A model generated the notes under the pieces. The model was not told the origin of the DNA. It made no database searches and was given only the letters and a program-made list of their open reading frames with translations. Positions 1-8,123 of a DNA stretch of 15,396 nucleotides are shown piece after piece (positions within the stretch are counted from its first letter, which is position 1; every line of letters starts with the position of its first letter). Both the position numbers and the translations under genes were made by a program. The stretch lies in NCBI GenBank assembly GCA_900617975.1, contig UZAE01001075.1:1-15396 (forward strand). The letters are read 5' to 3'. This stretch comes from Rodentolepis nana (lineage: Eukaryota; Platyhelminthes; Cestoda; Cyclophyllidea; Hymenolepididae).

Positions 1-11
1 TATATATATAT
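1..11. repeat. (TA)n microsatellite, cut by the window edge
   Basis: Alternating T and A from the first base to position 11. The left extent is unknown because the window begins inside it. It is simple sequence with no further content visible. Confidence 0.7.
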
Positions 12-860
12 TACCAAAAAAGCAGTGTACTCACACTGCCAAAGAGATCATTGTTGGAATTTTCACCATAACACGAAAGGCTAAACTGATTTTTAGCTAA
101 ATTTCATCCCAAATTCTGAGAAAGGGCCATCTTTAAAGAACTCCCCTCCCCACCCGCCCAATGTGTCTAAAACTGAATTTAAAAATTGTCTTCTTTGACA
201 CCGCCTATCATACCACCCCTACAACACCCCCGAAAAAATTACAACTTACAAGTAGATCGATTTGAGTATATTAAAATTTTTGTTTTTTTTCGGGTTGTAT
301 AAACGCTTTATTACTATGCTACACAATGCTGTATTCTTAACCCATGGTAGAAAATCACAAATCAGAGTAGCAAGACTGCGATCTAATAATAATTAAAGTA
401 CTAGTTGGTGGGAATTGATTGAACCAGGCGATGACTCATTACAATATGAATTTGTCGAAAAATGGAAAATAATCCGAATCAGGCAAACAAATGAAGCAGG
501 ATCAGTTGTTACTTCGTCTGCACTCTCCTCTCCCCCCCACGTCCGATTTGCCCTCCTTTCTACTTCACTGCGGTTGCTGCAAATCGATTTCGTTTGAATT
601 TTTGTCCCAATGAGAAAAATACTGCAGCGGTCTCTTTTACACTGAGAATTATAATTAAAACGTCAGTGGCAACTGTCAAAAGCCGGACAGCTGATACTAG
701 CCAATAGATAAAATTAAATTAATTTAAAAGCATTTGAAATGGTGTGCGTCAAAACGAGATTGTTGTGCTTGTGGACTAAATTTCCCATTTGCAAGTGCAA
801 AAACTATGCATTCATTGAATTTGCAACTTTTGTTACACAAGCACCAGAAAGATTGTTGTA
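1..860. other. Gene-free AT-rich stretch
   Basis: No recognisable gene, RNA or mobile element is visible. A 60-codon open frame at 415-597 has a composition typical of chance frames and resembles no family I recognise. A short C-rich run lies near 530-540 and a T run near 282-290. The stretch ends where the tail of repeat copy A1 begins. Confidence 0.6.
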
Positions 861-1130
861 AATATTTATTTATATCAAATCACAGGCTTTATGATAGTTA
901 TCATTAGTCCTTTAGTTTATTCCGGGCATTACAGAGGGGAGGAACATCAAAGTCGCAATAAGTCGAGAGGGGAATCAGAAGAGTTATTCATAGACGTAAA
1001 GGAGACAGGCACAAAGATAGAGAAAAGGTGAGGTGAGTACTGTGAAATTGTGGAATATGACATACAGTGGGGTCATGGTAGTTTTTGCATTATGGGTACA
1101 CGTTGCCCAGGATTAGTCTATCGCGCACCT
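861..1130 (-). mobile_element. Family A SINE-like repeat, copy A1 (internally deleted)
   Basis: Reading the - strand, the copy starts near 1130 with the family head (ggtgcgcgatagacta), passes a mutated core (ctgggcaacgtgtacccat) and the pyrimidine-rich middle, and ends with the conserved 3' block and a taaataaata-type tail at 861-874. Against A2 it lacks the stretch between head and core that carries the cttacctccacgtgg motif. It also lacks about 40 bp after the core, between the caaaa run and the actaccatgacc segment. No target duplication can be recognised at its edges, so the borders are accurate to a few bases only. It encodes nothing recognisable and looks like an old, decayed copy. Confidence 0.85.
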
Positions 1131-3515
1131 CCTTAAGGAAATGTTCAACTGTGAATGCTTATAGACACTCTGTAATGTCGCTATGATGCACTGCAGAATC
1201 ATTTCTAATATTCGCTTGGAGTTAATGTGTGCTCCAACTTAAACTCACGCATAGAATGCAGAAATACGACAGACGAATTACCTAGAAAAGATGTATTTAT
1301 CTACAACTGTACTGGCATTTTAGGATTTGGAAATTCGTTTTACTGCGTAGTTTCATTTTAGATAAGAATCTATTGAACGCTAAAATTGAAATGAGCCATC
1401 TCTGATCTGGAAAATCTTAAAGTACAAATTACTGTAAAGAAATAATCCATGGAATAGATTAAAATTCCGGCTTAAAAATTAAGTATTCGCCAAGAGAGAC
1501 TTTTGTAACAATTTAGCACTAATTTGAAATAAGTCAACTTAGTTCGCTCAGTTGAAAACTACTTAATTTTATGGCATTCAAGTTGTACTTTGAGAGGTTG
1601 ATTTCCATCTTTGTCATATGCCCGTTTATGAAAGCCTTAAGGTAGTATTATTTCGCTTTCCTCTTCCTTCTACTCATTTTTCTGGGCACAATCGTGGGAA
1701 TTCCTCTGGGGGCTTTTCATTATGGTCATAGCTTTTTTTCGCGATGCTTATTGGCTCCATTCCTCTAAGTGCCCATTGGTTTAATTTTTTTGGGTGACGC
1801 TAATCTTTCTAAAATCAAGTTTGGATGAGAACATTGTTTCTTCATGTTCTTATTTTTCACACAAGTTGCAAATATGAGACCTTTATGGACAAATTAGGGT
1901 AGTCAGTTAGTGGTTCACAGAGAGTGGAGTCACTATGGGACACAATTTCAATGGAAATTTGATTGACAACCATGTTCACATTCGAACTCCTCTTTGCCAT
2001 CCAGCATTTCCTCTTGCTGCTCAAAATTCTGCTTTAATTAGCAACATTTATCAATCTGATTGTATCGCTTGCTTCAAGGTTTCTGAGTAGTCAACAGCAG
2101 ATATCACGTTTAAAAATTTCTCAAAGACTGCTAAAAAACAAGAGAAACTTTAGGGAATGAAAAGGATTTGAAATATATTCCACTTCGGGCGACTTTTCAC
2201 CCAAAAAATTGAAGATCCGAAATTTTTTTTAATAGATGGCACAAATGAATTTTTCATTTTCCCTTTATCCTAACCTCCTCGAAAAAGTCCAATTTACATT
2301 TTGCCGAGTTATCCACAGGATGGTTCCAGAAAGCAACCTCTCGCTTTTCAAATAAGTAATCCAAAAAGTTTGACCTGATTCTGGGACGCAGTGAAATCGA
2401 TTAACTTGAAGAATCAATGCCGAATAAGGAACTGTCCACAATTTCAAACTCGTGTTCACACATTTAAAAAGCATTAGAAACCAAACAGCTTCTCGTTGAT
2501 ATTCCAACAAATCTTACTACTCTTCAATTAACACTATGTATTCTATATTTAAATTCATTTAAATTCACAAAAGCCAAATATGGCTTAATCATTAAATCAA
2601 TGATAATGTCAATAATATTAAAATTTATGGTGATTCAATAAGCTTTCCCATTTATATTGTACTTCGACAAATTCCCTATTAATTTCCGTTTACTTTGAAG
2701 AGAGTATTTTCCGACCTGCAATAATACGACTAGAACGTTCCCAAGCTGATCAAAGACCACATGCGCTACCGGTCCCATAGAATGTGTTGATGACACTCAA
2801 CCAATCAGCAATTAGTTTTATTTGAAACGCAGCGCAACATTAATTGTCAGTTCCACTTATTTTGAAATAATCACTATTCACTGTGTACGTTCTGTGCCCT
2901 CGTTACCTAATTTTTGAGATCAATTTTATACAAGAGGAATTTTGCAGAGGTCAATTGAATTTGTCGGCAGACATTTAAACTTCACAGAATGATTTCCTTG
3001 TGTGAGATCTGTCATACTTGTAAGAAAAATTTGATTTTGTTCCTGTTTTCAAAAGTGTCGGGGCGAAATTTGTCCATTTTAACGCATAATCTTTGCCCAA
3101 CTCAAGGAAGCAAGCATCGATTGTAATCTGATTGTACTGAAACTTTTCGTCTCAATTTCATGAACTTCAAACCAGAATTTCCGAATTGATAAAATTTGCA
3201 GAACTTTTAAAAGCTCATTATTATTACCTTATTTAGCCTTAAAAATAACCGCAAACTCCTGAACTCAGTAAAAAACAAATTTCTTAAAGGTAGGTTTGTC
3301 CTAAATTAGGCTAGGTTACCAAGCAACACTTTATCTCATTCAAACAAATTAATCAGTTTATTGGGGAATAACGAAAACGTAATAATTAAAATGGTATTGA
3401 ATAAAAGTCATTCGCTTTTGTCTGTGACTCAGTAACTTCAAATTTAATTAAGTTTAATTACTGCTTCCTAAATGGATTCTAATTGGTTCGGACTTAACAA
3501 TCTTCCTTAATTCGT
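1131..3515. other. Gene-free AT-rich stretch between A1 and A2
   Basis: No gene, structural RNA or family A/B copy is visible. An 81-codon open frame on the - strand (2265-2510) is unrecognised, isolated and without splice-like borders I would defend, so I treat it as chance. A perfect 10-bp tandem duplication (atttaaattc, twice) lies at 2547-2566. A small hairpin (atcatt/aatgat) lies at 2588-2604. Nothing else stands out by eye. Confidence 0.55.
2547..2566. repeat. 10-bp perfect tandem duplication
   Basis: The decamer atttaaattc occurs twice back to back at 2547-2556 and 2557-2566. It is AT-rich and most simply explained by slippage. Confidence 0.6.
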
Positions 3516-3527
3516 ATGTTACTCAGT
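3516..3527 (+). repeat. Left target-site duplication of copy A2
   Basis: The 12-mer atgttactcagt lies directly before the first base of A2 and recurs perfectly at 3849-3860, directly after its tail. The two leading bases of the right copy can also be read as part of the ataaat tail, so the certain overlap is 10 bp. Direct duplications of this length flanking a tailed element are the mark of target-primed retroposition. Confidence 0.85.
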
Positions 3528-3848
3528 GGGGTGCGCGATAGACTTACCTCCACGTGGTGCTCAATGGGCAACGTATACTCATACGGCAAAAAGTCTCTAA
3601 ACTTGCAGTTGACTTCTGACTTCAAACTACAAAGATCCCACTGTATGTCAAATTCGACAACTACAACAGTACGCATCTTATCTTTTCTCTGCATTTGTGC
3701 CCAACTGTCTCTTTACATCTGCGAATCACTCTTCTTTCCACCTCTCGATTTTTTTCACTTCGATATTCCTCCAATCTGTGAAGTCCGAAGTTAGCTAAAG
3801 GGCTAATGACAATTATCAAAACGCCTGTCATTTAAAATAAATAAATAA
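3528..3848 (+). mobile_element. Family A SINE-like repeat, copy A2 (most complete, with target duplication)
   Basis: This 321-bp copy defines the family in the window. In order it carries the head (ggggtgcgcgatagactt), the cttacctccacgtgg motif at about 3543-3557, the core tgggcaacgtatactcatac, an A run followed by agtctaaacttgcagttgac, a pyrimidine-rich middle (about 3640-3770), the conserved 3' block (gaagtccgaag through acgcctgtcattt) and an (AAAT)n tail. A perfect 12-bp direct duplication flanks it. The 92-codon frame starting at 3516 and the 66-codon antisense frame at 3494-3694 lie largely within it and are repeat-derived, not genes. No clear Pol III A and B boxes are visible. A weak B-box-like attcgacaa lies in the middle, so its promoter type is unresolved. 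Confidence 0.92.
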
Positions 3849-3860
3849 ATGTTACTCAGT
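3849..3860 (+). repeat. Right target-site duplication of copy A2
   Basis: This is a perfect copy of the 12-mer at 3516-3527, directly following the (AAAT)n tail. Together they fix both borders of A2. Confidence 0.85.
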
Positions 3861-5473
3861 AACTGGATGCTGGACTTAAAAGCTTATTACATAGAATTTT
3901 CATACTTATTGGGCTTGAAACAGGTTATATATGCTAAAATCAGAAGATTTATCAGAGCATTAAAATCACTTGAGAAATAGATTCAATTAGGTTGTGAAAA
4001 GAAAGCTTTTTTATCGCGGAACAGAAATTCAAATTGAGCGGCAGCCAAATTCAATGATGGATAAAAGAGAGTGGAACAATTTTTTTCCCTAAATAAAAAT
4101 TAGAAAATTTTCATCATAGTCTCACACAACTTTTGTACATTTATATTGGATAATATGTAATGAGTAGTTCACTGTTTCTCCGTACCCTATATTCAAATTT
4201 AAGCATTTATAAAAGAGATTAGCTATTTCAGTCTGATTCTTTTCATTCGATTGGTGAGAAAAATAGGGCGGCAAAGATCATTCGACTTGAACCCAGTTTG
4301 ATCATGGTGTCCTTTTAACACAAAAAGATCTTGCTTTTTAAGACAAAGAAAATTCAAACAAAAGTGTATGTAATACATTGTGAACCTAAACATTTCTTCC
4401 AGAGCAAATTGTTAGCATAGAGAATAAGAAGACATGTGCGTAGATCCAAAGGAAAATTATTCAATCAATAATTACCAGTCCACTCCTTGATTCGAGGTAT
4501 TGGAATGACTATTTCTTGCAAGTGCTATTTCACTCTATCTTCCTTCTCCACATGCCAACTGTCATATAAACTTCCTTAAAATTGTACAACTTATCTCACC
4601 TACTTAAAGTGTTCATGCATTGTGTCAATATCGTACACTATTTCTTAACCGCTTGCCTTTGTGGTTTTATTTCAATTGATTTTAGGAATGATTCGAATAT
4701 TCAATTAAGCTTAATATTACGTTCTAAATTATGTTTGCGTAATTGGTTTTATTTATTAGGTTGTCTATTTGAGACCGAGGGAGTTAAATTCTGTTCCAAT
4801 TTAAGGTGTTCTCACATGATTGTGAGAACTTGTGCTTTCAGTTGCAGGCTAAAACTTGTAACCATGAAAACACGTGTACTTTTCTAGTCATGGGATTAAA
4901 ATACAATTATATGAAACGTTCTGATCAGAATTACTTCATTTACCTCCTCAGCCGTAAAATAGCTACCAATTTTCATTGGTGATATGACCAATCATTCAAT
5001 AAAGTCAACCGCTAAATACGATTTAAACAAAATACCCGAATTTACAAATGTTTCGATTTGAATTTTAGCTTTGCCGAGGAGGTAAAGAATCACGTGTTTC
5101 AAAAATTTAAGGTATGCAATACTCATGGCATCTTGTCATTTGCTGGCTATTTGAATTCTGTTTAATACTTTGCCATTTTTTAATGTTCTATGCAAAAAAA
5201 CAGTTGAGTTGGGTTGCGTCGCCATCAATAAAAAATGTTTGTGGCCCAATGTGATCCGAGGCCGAGGTCAAAGTCTTGACACAACAAAAGGAAAGCAAAA
5301 AATACGAGGAGGGTCGAAAAATTCGACTAATCACAAGTTTATACCTCAGACTTCAAGCATTTATGAATCATGTCTACTAAGCTAATCACTCGAGTGCGTT
5401 GTTGAGCACTTTGCGTTGTAAAAATAGCCTACCATTATTATCTCCTTAGAGCATTATTCAATGCTAGTCTGGA
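3861..5473. other. Gene-free AT-rich stretch between A2 and A3
   Basis: No gene is supported. The 101-codon frame at 4582-4887 and the 71-codon frame at 5170-5385 have no recognised relatives and no convincing exon borders. The notable structure is a 14-bp inverted repeat with arms at 4939-4952 and 5073-5086, described separately. CACGTG hexamers occur near 4871 and 5091. Confidence 0.5.
4939..5086. repeat. Inverted repeat with 14-bp arms, possible small TIR element
   Basis: The left arm tttacctcctcagc (4939-4952) and the right arm gccgaggaggtaaa (5073-5086) are reverse complements at 13 of 14 positions and enclose 120 bp. Just inside the arms there is further imperfect complementarity around taaaatagct on the left and attttagct on the right. 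A small hairpin (accaat/attggt, 4965-4980) lies within. This could be a decayed MITE or a chance inverted repeat. No flanking target duplication was found and no second copy lies in the window. Confidence 0.4.
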
Positions 5474-5675
5474 GGGGTGTGCGATAGACTTACCTCCACG
5501 TGGTGCGCACTGGGCAACGTATACTCATACAGCAAAAAAGTCTATCAACTGACAGTTAACTTCTCACTTCAAACTACCATGACCCCACTGTATGTCATAT
5601 TCGACTACTTTCACAGTACTCACCTCACCTTTCTTCTACCTTTGTGTCTGTCTCTTTTACATCTGTGAATCACAC
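5474..5675 (+). mobile_element. Family A SINE-like repeat, copy A3 (3' truncated)
   Basis: It carries the full head (gtgtgcgatagactt), the cttacctccacgtggtgc motif, the core ctgggcaacgtatactcat, the post-core aagtctatcaactgacag segment with its small palindrome, and the pyrimidine-rich middle as far as acatctgtgaatcac. It then stops. The 3' block and tail are absent and the next 277 bases (5676-5952) show no family A sequence. The 63-codon frame at 5477-5668 is wholly inside the copy and is repeat-derived. The missing 3' end is unlike ordinary retroposon truncation, which removes 5' ends, and suggests later deletion. Confidence 0.88.
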
Positions 5676-5938
5676 TTTGGTATCGAAAACTCTCATGTCA
5701 TTCGTGTTCAAGATCCGAATTTCAAAATAAGCGTTCTTTGAATTTCAGTGACTTCTTTTCCAAGATGTCCAAGATGTTCCTCCCTCCGTATTTGCCTTGC
5801 CACTTCAATTTCTATTTTTCTTTCTAAACAGAATGAAGAAGCCCTATTTTCTCAAAGATTTTCCGAGCTTCCCAATCGGTAGTTAATTCTTAACCAAAGT
5901 ATCTGAAACGGCCATCACGCTATTCAATACGGAAGGAC

Positions 5939-5952
5939 ATATTAAAAAAAGT
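5939..5952 (+). repeat. Left target-site duplication of copy A4
   Basis: The 14-mer atattaaaaaaagt matches 6381-6394 (atattaaagaaagt) at 13 of 14 positions. The preceding c also matches (5938 and 6380) but could belong to the element. Confidence 0.75.
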
Positions 5953-6380
5953 ATTAATTTATTTTTTTATCTCAAATGGCAGGCGTTTTGATAGTTATCA
6001 TTAGCCCTTTAGTTGGCTTCAGGCTTCACAGAGGGGAAGAAACATCAAAGTCTGACTTCGGTCTTCATAGAGAGGAGGAGAAACATCAAGGTGACAAAAA
6101 GAGCTTCAGGCTTCACAGAGGGGAGGAGGAGGAGGAACATCAAAGTGAACAATAGTCGAGAGGAGGAGACAGAATAATGATTCACAGATGTGGAAGAGTC
6201 AGACAGACACAAAGGCAGAGAAAAGGTAAGATGAGTACTGTGAAAGTAGTCGAATATGACATACAGTGGGGGTGATGGTTGTTTGAAGTCAGAAGTTAAC
6301 TACCAGTTAATGGACTTTTTTACCGTATGAGTATACTTTGCGCAGGTTGCACCAAGTGGAGGTAAGTCGATAGCACACGC
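5953..6380 (-). mobile_element. Family A SINE-like repeat, copy A4 (full length with internal triplication)
   Basis: On the - strand the copy runs from the head (gtgtgctatcgacttacctcc) near 6380 to a tail of the taaaaaaataaatt type near 5953-5970. The core is slightly changed (ctgcgcaaagtatactcat). The 3' block at 5972-6015 is identical over 44 bases to A8. The copy is about 428 bp against 321 bp for A2, and the excess is explained by a triplicated segment at 6015-6149. A 14-bp direct duplication with one mismatch flanks it, so both borders are well defined. No protein is encoded. Confidence 0.92.
6015..6149. repeat. Internal tandem triplication within copy A4
   Basis: Three successive units each contain a cttcagg/cggtcttca-type start, then cacagaggggagga-type purine sequence and an aacatcaaag end: about 6015-6052, 6054-6101 and 6102-6149. 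Units are roughly 38-48 bp and have diverged. The third has an expanded (GGA)n run. Other copies have one such unit, so this is a local expansion inside the element. Confidence 0.8.
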
Positions 6381-6394
6381 ATATTAAAGAAAGT
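6381..6394 (+). repeat. Right target-site duplication of copy A4
   Basis: atattaaagaaagt directly follows the head end of A4 and matches the left duplication at 5939-5952 with one A/G difference. Confidence 0.75.
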
Positions 6395-7886
6395 TACCAC
6401 CTGGTTGAAATTGGAGGAATTGGACTAGAGATCGTTTGGAAATGACAGAGTTTTAAAACAATATAAAAACATGAAAAATAATGACAACAAGACTATTTAA
6501 AGAGATCCTGAGTTGAGGACACATATAAGATTACCTACACTATATACGCTTTCTGGGTCACGCTATGTTGGAACGCAACATTATTATGATAGCCACAAAC
6601 CATTGTCTCTAAGTACTTCTGGAGGGCGGAATGTCGAAGCACCGATAGAATTACTCCTAGGTGCAAAGTTTGAATGAATATTTAGCAATACTCTGTACTA
6701 GGGTGCGCAACTAGCGTTTTCATGAAAGCCGAAAGGTAGAAGAGTTTGTTGAGTAAAGCGGTGACTAATATCCCTGATTTTGGTGAGAGCACAGTGGCTT
6801 TGGATCCTTTCGAATGAGAATCAGTCACTGTAAGGTAAGTTACGTCTTTAATGATTCCGAAACAGTTTGTTAGAGATTAGTATTGGGAGAAATTGGTAGG
6901 TATAGCAGAATGAGGGATTTTGGCAACATGAAGATGCAAGTTTTCTCAACTGAGATTGACTGTATTTGTAGGTTCGAGAGAAAATATCTAGAACTGGGTA
7001 AGGTTGAGCACACCGACCAGTCAAGTCCACAAATTTGAAATTTTGGGATCGTATTTTCTTGCATTGTAGCTATCACCTATTGCTGTTCCGTGGAATCACG
7101 AATCATCACCAAAATTAGAAAGTATAGGAGGTAGACGAAGGTAAAATCGAAGCCAATGCTGAACTGGAGCTCAAACGGTATCCCAACAGCGCTTTGGCTA
7201 ACGTGTTTCTAGAGTTAAAATTCACCTGAATCAACGTATCATAGTTCTGTCCCATCAGTGGTAACGATCTCTTGTTGTTCGGATTCCATTTCATTGAACT
7301 GCTTGTAGAAAATTCTCGACAGAACCATTCAGCATACAATTTTGGAATGTGGATGAGCTAGTTAAGCCATGGTGATTCAGTGGTGGATAGTGTTGTTGTC
7401 CAGTGTTGATTTCAGTAAAGAACCGGTATGATTAGATCAAGCTTTCTAATATACCAATGAGAGATACTACTGATTAGTCTAATTAAGTAGAAGCTTACTT
7501 GAGCAACTGGTCCTTATATTTCAGTACATAACTCGTTTAATATCTAAGACCCCAACTATGTGATCTAATCATCGTAGAACTCTTCAAATTATAATGTTAC
7601 TGGAAGTATTCATTTACAGGAAGCATCTTTGATGAAAAAAATTTGCAGAACCCAGCAAAATCTTAAAATCTGTATCCAATCTTTGCTCTATGAAAATTTG
7701 TAAGCTAGGGAATACTATTCAGGAGCATTTGCGCTCTCAACGAGTGAAAAAATCAATTGAATCAGCACGACGCATCCAAGTTGAATAAATAGAACGGGCC
7801 AATAAGCATTCAGCATTGTAGTCAACCATTTGCGTCAATCCCTGGACTATTCATTTAAGTTGGAATTCAGACGCATGAACCACTAA
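6395..7886. other. Gene-free stretch between A4 and B1
   Basis: No gene is supported. Three short - strand frames (6848-7030, 6870-7076, 7115-7339) have no recognised relatives. The frame at 7115-7339 and a neighbouring frame show a faint resemblance to a retroelement integrase C-terminal region, which I could not sustain (see rejected items). No repeat copy or RNA gene is visible. Confidence 0.5.
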
Positions 7887-8123
7887 TTAACCCTTTAACG
7901 CCCTCAGCACTGTATGGTCCTCCTTCAAAATAAGCTCCGTTGGTACTAGACTCGTAATAAAAGGTACTATTGTCGTTTGAAGCATTCTCAATACGTGTCT
8001 TCAGTCTTCTCCTGATATTACCAAAACTCGTCACATCGGCGGTATCAGTCTGCTAAGACACACTTGAGCACCTTTGGGGGACATTTTTGAAAAAACAAAA
8101 CACTTCAGTAGTTACAGGGTTAG
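7887..8123 (+). mobile_element. Family B piggyBac-like MITE, copy B1
   Basis: It begins TTAA (7887-7890) followed by the terminus ccctttaacgcc (7891-7902). It ends with gtagttacaggg (8108-8119) followed by ttag (8120-8123). The right end matches the reverse complement of the left terminus at 9 of 12 positions, and the trailing ttag is one change from TTAA. Between the ends the copy aligns with B2 over its whole length, including segments such as ttggtactagactcgtaa, caatacgtgtct and the block ccaaaactcgtcacatcgg with its ggtatcagtctgct continuation. PiggyBac-superfamily elements insert at and duplicate TTAA and have termini starting CCC. With no coding capacity at about 237 bp, this would be a non-autonomous derivative. 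The family assignment rests on termini and target only. Confidence 0.72.

Noticed and set aside
4582..4887. A 101-codon open frame on the + strand outside the repeats.
   Set aside because: Composition (Leu, Phe, Cys, Ser rich) fits chance translation of AT-rich DNA. No domain, signal or exon border could be defended.
6903..6982. tagcagaatgagg and ggttcgagag, reminiscent of tRNA A and B boxes.
   Set aside because: The B box is incomplete, no acceptor stem pairs and no cloverleaf can be drawn.
7115..7339. Faint resemblance on the - strand to the C-terminal part of a Ty3/gypsy-type integrase: an NGSVENF-like segment, and a YR about 50 residues further on in another frame.
   Set aside because: It needs a frame change, includes stops, the spacing is longer than usual and no catalytic D/D/E region is visible upstream. 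A translated search of 6900-7500 would settle it.
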